DNA of 64,000 nucleotides, taken from positions 248,001 through 312,000 of the forward strand of contig NZ_JABLSJ010000001.1 of assembly GCF_013618635.1 (NCBI RefSeq), given 5' to 3'. A model generated the notes under the pieces. That model was not told the DNA's origin, searched no databases, and saw only the letters and a list, made by a program, of their open reading frames with translations. How positions within the stretch are numbered: the first letter of the stretch is position 1; the number at the start of each line of letters is the position of its first letter. Shown in pieces: positions 1 to 7,505 of the stretch. The position numbers were made by a program, and so were the translations under genes. This DNA comes from Thalassobacillus sp. CUG 92003 (GTDB taxonomy: Bacteria; Bacillota; Bacilli; Bacillales; Halobacillaceae).

Positions 1-290
1 TTTCCGTGCCAAAACGAGGGATAACAAGTCGGGAAACCTATTTTCGCTCCAATTCCATTCACATTCAATCCAAACCTCGATCTGCTCTCTGCTTACGCGC
101 CAGGTTTACACCTTTTCGTGCCAATCCATCTCTAATACAAGTCGTCCTCGCTGGCACCCTTTCAAATTACATAAACCCTCAATTAAAGGAAAATCGCCCT
201 GGCAACAAGGGGTTGCAGGGCTTTGCAACTACAGGTATCTTTACTTTTAGCACCCGTCATTACAAAATGGAGTATAGCTTATAGGAAGGT
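1..290 (+). repeat. Degenerate ~20-nt periodic intergenic repeat (weak copy)
   Basis: No convincing gene lies before the regulator at 301. The stretch consists of short words such as TTCCGTGCC, TAACAAGTC, TTTTCGCTCC, ATTCAATCC, TTTTCGTGCC and ATACAAGTC, recurring roughly every 19-27 nt. The same pattern is much clearer at 6.2-6.9, 12.45-13.15 and 45.7-46.1 kb. A 92-codon open frame covers it, but it has no convincing ribosome binding site and reads as repeat translation. This is the weakest copy of the family in the window. Confidence 0.45.
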
Positions 291-300
291 GAATGCTGAT

Positions 301-750
301 ATGGATTTTGGTGAGAAGTTAAAGAGTGAGCGGAAAAAGCAAGGCTGGTCTCAGGAAAAATTTGCGGAAAAACTTTATGTGAGTCGACAGTCTGTATCCA
401 AATGGGAAAACGGGCAGAATTATCCGAGCATTGAAATCATTATCATGGTAAGTGATCTTTTAGGTTTAACCATTGATGAACTTTTAAGGAGTGATGAGGA
501 ATTGAAGGAGAAAGTCATTAGAGATAGTAAACAATTGGCCTATCCGCGATTAAAATTCATGTTTGATGTCGTGTTCTTATTCGGGTTTGCATTTTTAGCG
601 ATTAAGATCGGAATATTACTGTTAAATAATTTTACGGGAGTTGACATTCCCATCAGTGGGTCGTTTGTCTGGAATTTCGGTTCTTTATTTTTAATGCTTG
701 TTGGAGGGATTGGCTCAGGTATTGTCAAAGATAAGTACAAAGAGGAGTGA
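301..750 (+). CDS. XRE-family HTH regulator with two membrane helices
   Basis: A 149-residue protein. Residues about 4-62 form a Cro/C1-type helix-turn-helix (SQEKFAEKLYVSRQSVSKWE), typical of DNA-binding XRE regulators. The C-terminal half has two hydrophobic segments, about 88-108 and 122-143, so it is probably a membrane-tethered transcription factor. The ATG at 301 was chosen because AGGAAGGTGA lies just upstream and the HTH begins at once; an upstream in-frame extension would start inside the repeat region. The acetyltransferase gene starts 18 nt downstream, suggesting co-transcription. The target genes and the signal are unknown. Confidence 0.8.
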   Translation: MDFGEKLKSERKKQGWSQEKFAEKLYVSRQSVSKWENGQNYPSIEIIIMVSDLLGLTIDELLRSDEELKEKVIRDSKQLAYPRLKFMFDVVFLFGFAFLAIKIGILLLNNFTGVDIPISGSFVWNFGSLFLMLVGGIGSGIVKDKYKEE

Positions 751-768
751 GTCGGGGAGGTTTTTACG

Positions 769-1302
769 TTGTTATTCCAACAGAGCAAACTAAGGGTCCG
801 ATCCTTAGAAGAAAGGGATAAGCTGATATTAGCAAAGTGGTTGTCGGACCCTTCCGTACTGGAATTCTATGAAGGACGCGATCGCCCGTTTGATGTGAAC
901 AAAGTAGAGACCGAGTTTTTTCAACACAACGATGATGTGACGGGATTTATGGTGGAGTACGATGGGGTTAGAATCGGATATATTCAATTTTATGTATGTG
1001 ACGATTATGGTTACGCTGATGAATTAATTTACGGAATCGATCAATTTATAGGAGAACCAAGCTATTGGAACAGGGGCATTGGCACGTTGCTTGTCAGTTC
1101 CATGGCGGTTTTCTTATGTGACCACAAACAAGCGGAGCGCGTTGTTATGGATCCACATGTAACAAACGAGAGAGCAATCAGATGTTATGAAAAGAGCGGT
1201 TTCAAAAAAGTGAAGCTGCTCCCCAAGCACGAATGGCATGAGGGCGCCTATCGGGAGTGCTGGCTCATGGAATACTGTAACCCTTCGGGGGAGAGCGTTT
1301 GA
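769..1302 (+). CDS. GNAT acetyltransferase, AAC(6')-like
   Basis: A 177-residue GNAT-fold N-acetyltransferase, using acetyl-CoA as donor. The acetyl-CoA pyrophosphate loop is visible at about residues 99-107 (YWNRGIGTL), followed by the DPHVTNERAIRCYEKSGF segment (128-145) that characterises aminoglycoside 6'-N-acetyltransferase-like members. The start is a TTG with GGGGAGG 8 nt upstream. It follows the XRE regulator at 18 nt. An aminoglycoside substrate is inferred from family resemblance; many chromosomal relatives act on other amines, so no resistance phenotype is claimed. Confidence 0.75.
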   Translation: MLFQQSKLRVRSLEERDKLILAKWLSDPSVLEFYEGRDRPFDVNKVETEFFQHNDDVTGFMVEYDGVRIGYIQFYVCDDYGYADELIYGIDQFIGEPSYWNRGIGTLLVSSMAVFLCDHKQAERVVMDPHVTNERAIRCYEKSGFKKVKLLPKHEWHEGAYRECWLMEYCNPSGESV

Positions 1303-1340
1303 CATCAACGGGATATTGTAGGATACTACAGTTAAATAAA

Positions 1341-1354
1341 TTTTACCGAGTAAA
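1341..1354. promoter_or_regulatory. Operator-like palindrome upstream of the ArsR-type gene
   Basis: The sequence TTTACCGAGTAAA is an inverted repeat (TTTAC-CGA-GTAAA) preceded by an extra T. It lies 13-26 nt before the ATG of the winged-helix gene. The identical 14-mer recurs at 2010-2023 in front of the MFS gene. Two identical palindromes before a regulator and the transporter next to it suggest autoregulation and co-control by that regulator. This is inference from position. Confidence 0.55.
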
Positions 1355-1366
1355 TGGAGTGGACAG

Positions 1367-1975
1367 ATGAAAGACATCAAATTATTAACAACCTATGAAC
1401 AACTGAAGGCTCTAAGTGACCCGTTCCGTTCTGAGCTGCTGCTGCGCTTGATGGAAAACCCGAAGACAGGCCAGCAGCTGTCAGAACTCTTTTCGATCTC
1501 AAGAGCACGGATTCATTATCATTTAAAAGAACTGGAGAAAAATGAACTGGTTGAAATCGTGCACAAAGAAGAAAAGAACGGCATTGTGCAAAAGTTTTAT
1601 CAATCTGTCTCGAGTGGATTCGTGCCTGATCCGTCGCTGCTTCCTTATTCGGAGATGACGGAAACAGTTAGGCAAATGATGGTGAGCATGCTGGATCAAT
1701 CGAAGCGGAGAATTCTGTCGGCACCGGAGGAATCACTGGAAGATCCGTCTGGCTCCAAGGATCCCGATGAGTGGAAGTATCGCTCCAGTGCTTATGAAAT
1801 TCATGCTAGAGAAGAAGATTTTTTGGCCTGGCAGAAGAAATTATCAGCTTTGATAGAGGAGCTTGCGGACATTCAGCGGCCGGAACCGTCTCCTGATGCC
1901 AAACTGTACTATTTTCATATTTTGGGGCTGCAAATTGAGGAAAGTCAATTTACCAAGAATAAAGGAGAGTCTTAA
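1367..1975 (+). CDS. ArsR-type winged-helix transcriptional regulator
   Basis: A 202-residue protein with an N-terminal winged helix (residues about 10-70: LKALSDPFRSELLLRLMENP, then ISRARIHYHLKELEKNELVE), typical of the ArsR/HTH_20 group. The C-terminal ~120 residues are mainly charged and helical and do not show a recognisable metal site. GGAGTGG precedes the ATG. It sits immediately before an MFS transporter, and the same palindrome lies before both genes, so it probably represses or activates the transporter in response to a small molecule. The ligand is unknown. Confidence 0.8.
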   Translation: MKDIKLLTTYEQLKALSDPFRSELLLRLMENPKTGQQLSELFSISRARIHYHLKELEKNELVEIVHKEEKNGIVQKFYQSVSSGFVPDPSLLPYSEMTETVRQMMVSMLDQSKRRILSAPEESLEDPSGSKDPDEWKYRSSAYEIHAREEDFLAWQKKLSALIEELADIQRPEPSPDAKLYYFHILGLQIEESQFTKNKGES

Positions 1976-1990
1976 AACGGACTCTTTTTT
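1966..1990 (+). terminator. Intrinsic terminator overlapping the regulator's stop codon
   Basis: AGAGTC (1966-1971) pairs with GACTCT (1980-1985), followed by a T-run. The left arm lies inside the last codons of the regulator gene. Together with the operator copy just downstream, it implies that the MFS gene has its own promoter. Confidence 0.6.
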
Positions 1991-2009
1991 CGCCGAACGG
2001 TCAATTTAT

Positions 2010-2023
2010 TTTTACCGAGTAAA
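2010..2023. promoter_or_regulatory. Second copy of the TTTACCGAGTAAA operator
   Basis: This is an exact copy of the 14-mer at 1341-1354, here with longer flanking T and A runs, 23 nt before the MFS start codon. See the entry at 1341 for the interpretation. Confidence 0.55.
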
Positions 2024-2046
2024 AAAATGATATGGGGTGAGGGGTC

Positions 2047-3297
2047 ATGCAACAGGCCGAGAAAGTTGAAGGAGGCATCGTCCTTCCTTTATCAAAATCG
2101 TTATCGTTTATGCTATTAGCGGGAGCGACTGTCGTATCAAGCTTGAGTATGTCGATGTTTATGTTTATCCAATCTTGGTACGTCGTGGAAGGTCTCGGAC
2201 TTGAAGCAGCTCTTGGCATTGTATTGATGTGTTTGACGGGTTCGCGTATGGTTTCCATGTTAGTCGGGGGTGTGCTTGCAGACAAAAGCCGGCAGACGTT
2301 CATTATGTTTGTGTCGGATACGTCACGCGCCGTGTTCGTCCTTTTGTTGGCGCTCCTTTTTCTCTGGTTAGGGGAAGTTCCGATTTGGATGCTTGCTGTG
2401 AATGCCGCGTGTTTCGGTGTGCTCGGGGGATTGTTCGAGCCGGCACGGGATTCGCTGTTACCGAAAGTCGTGCAAACCGACCAGTTGACGCGGGCCAACT
2501 CGGTCATTCAGGGTGCGATCCAGGTCGCCTTGTTCACCGGACCGCTGCTAGCAGGCGTGTTGATCAGCCTCGTCAGCTATAGCGTGCTGTTTATCGTCAT
2601 CAGTTTGTTACTGTGCGTTGCGGGGATTGGTGTTTTGTTTATTAAGAAAATGGCTGACCAGCCGCAAGCTGAGGAAAGGCCTGAGGTTCCTTTCAAGCAC
2701 CAGCTTAAAGAGGGATGCGTCTATATGTGGCAGTCTCCATTGCTCAGGGCTTTGTTCATTATCACGGTTATCGTCAATTTCTTCATTTCAGGTCCGCTTA
2801 TGATGGGGCTGCCGATTTTCGTGGAAGGCGTCCTGAACGGTAATTCGGTTGATTTCAGTTTCGTTCAGGGAGGCCTGACGTTTGGCATGATTATGGGGTC
2901 GATTGTGATCGGGTTGATTAACTTGAAACGAAAAAGAGGGGCTTACGCGTTGTATTTAATCGCCCTCCAGGGTGTGGGCATGCTTGTCTTCAGCCAGACA
3001 CAGTCGATTATCATGGCGATCGGGATCATTGTTTTTATCGGGATGATCAACCCCGCTGTGAATATTCCATTGATTTCGATGGTTCAAGCGTATTCCGAGC
3101 CACAAAAAGTCGGACGCGTAATGAGTTTAATCCGCACAGGTTCGTTAGGCCTGATCCCACTTTCGTACGCTGCAACATCATCCATATTAGGGCTGGGCAT
3201 CCAGATTCACACTATCATGATGTGGAGTTCCTTCCCGCTGATGCTTAGCGCTACGCTCTTATTTATCACGTTTCCGATTTTGCGAAAAGCTGATTAA
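2047..3297 (+). CDS. MFS transporter, MFS_3 / multidrug-exporter type
   Basis: A 416-residue polytopic membrane protein with about 12 hydrophobic segments. Between TM2 and TM3 the family loop reads GGVLADKSRQ, and FGVLGGLFEPARDSLLPKVV follows, both typical of MFS_3 exporters (macrolide-efflux/enterobactin-exporter-like). The ATG is preceded by GGGGTGAGGGGTC. It lies downstream of the ArsR-type regulator and shares its operator palindrome, which fits an inducible efflux pump. The substrate cannot be deduced. Confidence 0.8.
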   Translation: MQQAEKVEGGIVLPLSKSLSFMLLAGATVVSSLSMSMFMFIQSWYVVEGLGLEAALGIVLMCLTGSRMVSMLVGGVLADKSRQTFIMFVSDTSRAVFVLLLALLFLWLGEVPIWMLAVNAACFGVLGGLFEPARDSLLPKVVQTDQLTRANSVIQGAIQVALFTGPLLAGVLISLVSYSVLFIVISLLLCVAGIGVLFIKKMADQPQAEERPEVPFKHQLKEGCVYMWQSPLLRALFIITVIVNFFISGPLMMGLPIFVEGVLNGNSVDFSFVQGGLTFGMIMGSIVIGLINLKRKRGAYALYLIALQGVGMLVFSQTQSIIMAIGIIVFIGMINPAVNIPLISMVQAYSEPQKVGRVMSLIRTGSLGLIPLSYAATSSILGLGIQIHTIMMWSSFPLMLSATLLFITFPILRKAD

Positions 3298-3374
3298 GTC
3301 GTTGAGCCATCGATTGGGTTTTGTAATAATGAGAGATGTCTAAGGAAAAAAGCAGGGAGGTAGGTGGACGCATA

Positions 3375-3818
3375 ATGGCACCACCCAAACATATTGTTTC
3401 CGCAGCTACGATTACATTCAATGAACACGGTGACATTTTATTAATCAAAGGACCGAAGCGTGGCTGGGAGATTCCCGGAGGGCAAGTGGAAGAAGGGGAA
3501 TCCCTGAAGGAAGCGGCCATTCGAGAAACGAAGGAAGAATCGGGGATCGACATTGAGGTGACTCGCTTTTGCGGCGTGTTCCAAAATGTTGATCGCTCCA
3601 TTTGCAATACCTTATTTTGGGGCAAGGCCATCGGGGGAAAGCCGACTACAAGCAGCGAAAGCCTCGAGGTTGGGTTCTTTCCGGTAGAAAAAGCGCTAGA
3701 ACGCGTCACGTGGAAAAATTTCAGCCAGAGAATCGCGTATTGCTTAAATGAAGCCATTCAACCGTTCTACGTGGAATGTCGTGGGAACGAGGTCGAGGAA
3801 CTTAAACCTATGCTGTAA
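3375..3818 (+). CDS. Nudix hydrolase
   Basis: A 147-residue protein with an intact Nudix box (GX5EX7REXXEEXGX) in GGQVEEGESLKEAAIRETKE followed by ESGI. It should hydrolyse a nucleoside diphosphate linked to another moiety with Mg2+; the substrate is not predictable. An in-frame ATG 39 nt upstream exists at 3336, but only the ATG at 3375 has ribosome binding sequence nearby (GGGAGGTAGGTGG), and family proteins begin close to this point. The next gene starts 9 nt after the stop, so the two may be co-transcribed. Confidence 0.8.
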   Translation: MAPPKHIVSAATITFNEHGDILLIKGPKRGWEIPGGQVEEGESLKEAAIRETKEESGIDIEVTRFCGVFQNVDRSICNTLFWGKAIGGKPTTSSESLEVGFFPVEKALERVTWKNFSQRIAYCLNEAIQPFYVECRGNEVEELKPML

Positions 3819-3827
3819 GAGGTGAAC

Positions 3828-4625
3828 ATGATGAGTGACTATGGGCCCGATTTATTTAAAGGAGCAGCGTCATATTATGCTACATACAGACCGACGTATC
3901 CATCATCGTTAATCCGTTTTTTGGTCGATCGTTTTTCATTGAATGGTACGCAGAACCTGCTTGATTTGGGATGTGGACCAGGGCGTTTGGCCCTAAGGTT
4001 TTCCGATTGGTGTGAAAAAATCGTCGGCGTCGATCCAGAACCCGAGATGATTGAGGAAGCGCAACGTCTCCATCAAGAGTTGTGATTAGGTAACATCGAC
4101 TGGTATGTCGGTTATTTAGATCAGTATAAACAGGAGAACAACGCTACGTTTGAGCTCGTGACGATCGCGAAAGCGTTTCATTGGATGGACCGTCCCAAGG
4201 TTTTGGAACAGGTGTATGACATCGTTCCAGAAGGGGGCGGCGTTGCGATCATTGATAACTACGAGCCGAACAAACAACTGACACCGTGGGAAGAACAGTT
4301 AAATGATGTGATCACAAGGTGGTACGGAACAGAGAGACGAGCCGGCAAAACGACGTATCACCATCCAACCGTCGATCACGAAGAGGTCATAGCGCAATCG
4401 AAGTTTGACGTTGAGGTCCATTCGTTACCGCCCTTTGACGTCACCTGGACAATCGAATCCATCCTCGGCAACCTGTACTCCACGTCTTACGGATCAAAAC
4501 GTTTTCTTGGCGACCATATAGCAGCTTTTGAGCACGATCTTAGCAATGCCCTGCTCGCTATTCAGCCGGATGGCGTTTTTCAAGAAGAATGGAATGTAAC
4601 GGTGAAGCTTGGGATCAAACGATAA
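3828..4625 (+). pseudogene. SAM-dependent methyltransferase split by an in-frame TGA
   Basis: The frame opens with a class I methyltransferase N-terminus. SAM-binding motif I is LLDLGCGPGRLAL, and GVDPEPEMIEEA supplies the acidic residue of motif II. A TGA at 4083-4085 stops it after about 85 codons. Translation continues in the same frame without any frameshift (LGNIDWYVGYLDQ, then VTIAKAFHWMD) to a stop at 4625, giving a normal full length of about 265 residues. The simplest reading is one nonsense mutation, or a sequencing error at that base. The second half could not methylate on its own because it lacks the SAM site. AGAGGTG precedes the ATG. Confidence 0.8.
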
Positions 4626-4633
4626 TCAGGGAG

Positions 4634-4676
4634 GCCGAAGAGACAGGAATTATTTGACCCTGTCTCTTCGGCTTTA
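4634..4676. terminator. Bidirectional intrinsic terminator
   Basis: A perfect 14-bp stem: GCCGAAGAGACAGG at 4634-4647 pairs with 4659-4672. It lies between the convergent methyltransferase remnant and the luciferase-like gene, and the stem ends 2 nt before the latter's stop codon. It can serve both strands. Confidence 0.8.
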
Positions 4677-5729
4677 TTTGGCTGTGTACTTTTTAATAGC
4701 CGGTAAAATCTCCGTGCCGATGATCTCAATGTTTTTCCTGACATGCTCAAATGGCATTCCGCCAAAATCGATTTGGGCAATATAACGTTGATGACCGAAC
4801 ATTTCGTGCTGATACAGAATTTTTTCAATGATTTCCTGCGGGCTTCCGATGTTCATGACGCTATGAGGGTCGGCCCCTTGAGCGAATAGCTGTTTCGAGA
4901 AGCCTTGCCCATTCACGCGCTTCATCCCTTCATTGATATGCGGATACATATCCCGTATAGCCTGCTGGGACGTTTCCGCCGCATAGAAAAAACCAGCCGT
5001 TGCCACCGGTAGCTGCGCTGGATCGTGGCCGTTCTGCTCCGCTGCTTCCCGGTAGGCATCAATCGCTTGTTTAAATGCTGAAGCAGGTCCGCCTAAATGA
5101 GCCAGAAACATGGGCACACCTGCGCGTCCAGCTTTGATGGCACTCGACTGACTGCCGCCGACCGCACGCCAAATCGGCAGCGATCCGTTCTGGGGACGGG
5201 GAAGAACTTCGGCATTTTTCAACGGTGCCCGAAACTCCCCTGACCAATCCACGACTTCCTCTTGATTAAGTTTTAACAATAAATCAAACTTCTCCTCATA
5301 CAACTCCTCATAATACCGAATATCGTAACCCAATAAATCAAAAAGCCCCGTTCGTGACGCACGGCCCGCTACAATCTCGGCACGTCCCTTCGAAATCAAA
5401 TCAACCGTCGCAAAATTCTCGTAAACCCGCACCGGGTCCGACGTGCCGATAATGGTCGACGAACTCCCGATTTTGATTTTCTCGGTAGCCTGAGCAATGG
5501 CCGACAGCACAACGGCGTGAGCCTGAGACGCAAAATACGCCTGGTGGCTTTCCCCCACACTGAAAAAATCGATCCCCGCCTGTTCAGCCAGTTTCGCATA
5601 ATCAATGAATTCATGAATGCGCTCCCCAGCAGAATTTCGTTCGCCTGTCGACGGATCCGGGAGGTGGTCCCCCAATGTATAAATTCCAAACTCCATTCCC
5701 TTGCTTTGATCAATGCGATAGTTTTCCAT
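4674..5729 (-). CDS. LLM-class flavin-dependent oxidoreductase
   Basis: A 351-residue luciferase-like monooxygenase (TIM barrel, F420/FMN dependent). Recognisable segments are MEFGIYTLGDHLPDP at the N-terminus, AEQAGIDFFSVGESHQ, SSTIIGTSDPVRVYENFATV, EIVAGRASRTGLFDLLGY and WRAVGGSQSSAIKAGRAG, as in the YhbW/YtmO-like group that uses reduced FMN. AGGAG lies 11 nt before the ATG; an internal ATG at codon 12 would also be plausible. It is divergent from an HxlR regulator across 130 nt, and such pairs are often regulator and target. The natural substrate is unknown. Confidence 0.8.
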   Translation of the reverse strand: MENYRIDQSKGMEFGIYTLGDHLPDPSTGERNSAGERIHEFIDYAKLAEQAGIDFFSVGESHQAYFASQAHAVVLSAIAQATEKIKIGSSSTIIGTSDPVRVYENFATVDLISKGRAEIVAGRASRTGLFDLLGYDIRYYEELYEEKFDLLLKLNQEEVVDWSGEFRAPLKNAEVLPRPQNGSLPIWRAVGGSQSSAIKAGRAGVPMFLAHLGGPASAFKQAIDAYREAAEQNGHDPAQLPVATAGFFYAAETSQQAIRDMYPHINEGMKRVNGQGFSKQLFAQGADPHSVMNIGSPQEIIEKILYQHEMFGHQRYIAQIDFGGMPFEHVRKNIEIIGTEILPAIKKYTAK

Positions 5730-5828
5730 CTATTTTTTCACTCCTCTAGAACATTTGAATTTACCCTATACAATGTTAGTTTAGACTATAATAGCCATTC
5801 AATTAAGTACGCACTTAAAAGTGGTATA

Positions 5829-5844
5829 GTATCTAAAAAGATAC
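5829..5844. promoter_or_regulatory. Candidate HxlR operator palindrome
   Basis: GTATCT-AAAA-AGATAC is a perfect 6-bp inverted repeat 15 nt before the GTG start of the HxlR-type gene, in the intergenic space shared with the divergent oxidoreductase. HxlR-family proteins are dimers that bind such palindromes close to their own promoters, so autoregulation and control of the neighbour is a reasonable inference. Confidence 0.5.
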
Positions 5845-5859
5845 CAAGGAGGATAAGAG

Positions 5860-6198
5860 GTGGAGAAGCGACCGGAAAATTGCCGTGTAGAAGATGCCTT
5901 AAGTATTTTAGTGGGAAAATGGAAACCGATCATTTTATTATACCTCTTGCAAGAAGGCACCAAACGATTCAACGAACTGAAGCGCAGCATGCCAGACATC
6001 ACACAAAAGATGCTGACGAAACAATTAAGGGAGCTGGAGGAAGAAGACATCATTGCACGTGTCGTCTATCCGCAAGTTCCGCCTAAAGTCGAGTATTCCA
6101 TAACCGACTACGGCAGAAGCCTAGAACCTATTTTGGAAGCCATGCACGAATGGGGAACGAACCATACTTTACGGAAACAGAGCAAAATGGAACAGTAA
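5860..6198 (+). CDS. HxlR-family winged-helix regulator
   Basis: A 112-residue protein covering a whole HxlR domain: [40 protein letters not shown], then [20 protein letters not shown]. The cysteine at about residue 8 corresponds to the conserved redox/electrophile-sensing cysteine of YodB/HypR-type members, so a quinone or electrophile signal is possible. The start is GTG with AAGGAGG upstream. It is divergent from the flavin-dependent oxidoreductase, its most likely target, with a palindrome between them. Confidence 0.85.
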   Translation: MEKRPENCRVEDALSILVGKWKPIILLYLLQEGTKRFNELKRSMPDITQKMLTKQLRELEEEDIIARVVYPQVPPKVEYSITDYGRSLEPILEAMHEWGTNHTLRKQSKMEQ

Positions 6199-6234
6199 GG
6201 CCCTTCACTACCTGGATAAGGGTTCGATCTGGGA

Positions 6235-6895
6235 GGGGAAAATTATAAGCCTCTTCCTATCAGATATAATCAACTTTGCTTCATATACAAGCCAAGCTCC
6301 TTTCTATAATGAAAAACTCATTACGCAGAGGGAGTTTACGATTCAACCAGCGTTAGATATAAGCCTAAGTGGATGCGGTACAAGCCAAAGCAGCAAAATA
6401 TAAGCTAACGAGAGCGTGCGGGGTGGAAATAAGCCGGATTGGGAATGGTTTATGCCGAATCCAGCTTGCACCGCGCCAATCTGCAGCAAAACCAATCCAG
6501 ATGCTGAAATTTCCATGCCGAACTGAGCATCTTACGTTCCTGGCAAAGGATTCGATCCGGGAGGGGAACATTATAAGCCACTTCCGAGCAGATATAATCC
6601 ACTCTACTCCATATACAAGACAAGCTCCGATTCATAAGGAATAAATCCCTCCACGGAGGGATTTTACGAGTCAACCAGCGTCAAATATAAGCTGAAGTGG
6701 AAGCGGTACGAGCCGAAACAGCAATATATTAGCCAACCGAGTGTGGGCGGGGTGGTAATAAGCCGAATTGAGAGTGGTTTATGCCGAATCCGGCTTGCAC
6801 CGCGCTAAATCCGAAGCAAAACCAATCCAGATGCTGAAATGTTCATGCCGAACTGAGCATCTTACATGCCCGGGGTAGAAATCTAGCCGGGAAGA
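6235..6895 (+). repeat. Degenerate ~21-bp periodic array, two long sub-copies
   Basis: The stretch between the HxlR gene and 7167 is mostly an array of units about 19-22 nt long. Most units open with a word like TTTATGCCG, AATAAGCCG, ATATAATCC, ATTATAAGCC, ATTCGATCC or CTTACGTTCC. Within it 6420-6535 and 6749-6865 are near-identical copies of about 116 bp. No open frame here has coding character. The remainder (6896-7166) is plain AT-rich sequence and presumably holds the promoter of the next gene. Confidence 0.75.
6643..6665 (+). terminator. Terminator-like hairpin embedded in the repeat array
   Basis: AAATCCCTCC pairs with GGAGGGATTT around a minimal loop and is followed by TTTTA. Very similar AATCCCTC...GAGGG hairpins occur at 12550, 12875 and 45673, each time inside or at the edge of a repeat array. 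The hairpin may therefore be a regular module of the family. Confidence 0.5.
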
Positions 6896-7166
6896 GAGCA
6901 TTGATTTGGAAATTTTCTTTAGTAAGATAGCATGTAGTCCGATTTTCTGAGACCAATTTACAAATTACAATTAAATCAAAAGTCATAATTTCATTACTAC
7001 ACCCAGGAAAAATAACAAAATCTATTGAAGTGAATACATTCTACCTCTGGTCTGCGTCGATCATTTTCATCAAAAATAGCGCGATGGTTATATTTTCCAT
7101 AATTAGTCCCTAAGAAAGGTTAGGATATGTTAAATTATGGTTAGCTTTAAAGAAGGGAGGGTATCC

Positions 7167-7433
7167 ATGGCTCATATAATGGGGAAAACTCAATTCTTAA
7201 GTGCTTTTTTGTTTACCTTTCTGCAGTCTTTCATGAACACGGTTGAAGAAAAAGTGACGCAAGGCGAACAAAAAAACGCACTCGCTGTCTGGATTACGGT
7301 GTCCATCATTGTCCTGGTAGGCGGTCTGACGCTGGCAGGGTTGATGTGGGCGTGCAGTCACTTTGTTGATGGGACGTTCGAAGGGTCTTTTGAGATTCTT
7401 GGCGCGAAAGTCCGAATCAAGTGTGGTACTTAA
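7167..7433 (+). CDS. Small single-TM protein, possible secreted-peptide precursor
   Basis: An 88-residue protein of no family I recognise. It has a hydrophobic N-terminus, a charged middle (EEKVTQGEQKN), one clear membrane helix at about 39-58 (WITVSIIVLVGGLTLAGLMW) and a 26-residue tail containing two cysteines, one just after the helix and one near the C-terminus. AGAAGGGAGG precedes the ATG. It lies 72 nt ahead of an ABC exporter operon that includes an intramembrane M50 protease, with a hairpin between them. A precursor cleaved in or near its helix to release the two-cysteine tail is an inference from context; it could equally be an accessory membrane protein. Confidence 0.6.
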   Translation: MAHIMGKTQFLSAFLFTFLQSFMNTVEEKVTQGEQKNALAVWITVSIIVLVGGLTLAGLMWACSHFVDGTFEGSFEILGAKVRIKCGT

Positions 7434-7443
7434 CTGATAGGGA

Positions 7444-7468
7444 GAGGGGAAAGCCTGGCTTTCTCCTC
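7444..7468 (+). terminator. Hairpin between the small gene and the ABC genes
   Basis: GAGGGGAAAG (7444-7453) pairs with CTTTCTCCTC (7459-7468), with one G-U pair and a 5-nt loop. No good T-run follows. It may act as a weak terminator or mRNA stabiliser giving more transcript of the small gene than of the transporter genes, as in many peptide-export operons. Confidence 0.4.
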
Positions 7469-7505
7469 ATTATGCTTCCCTAGTAAGAAAAGATAGGTGA
7501 CCTCG

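Noticed and set aside
6-284. 92-codon frame at the window start
   Set aside because: No ribosome binding site; it overlaps weak repeat units and lacks any protein family resemblance.
5517-6086. 189-codon frame spanning the divergent promoter and HxlR gene
   Set aside because: It runs through a clear intergenic regulatory region and overlaps two well-supported genes in other frames.
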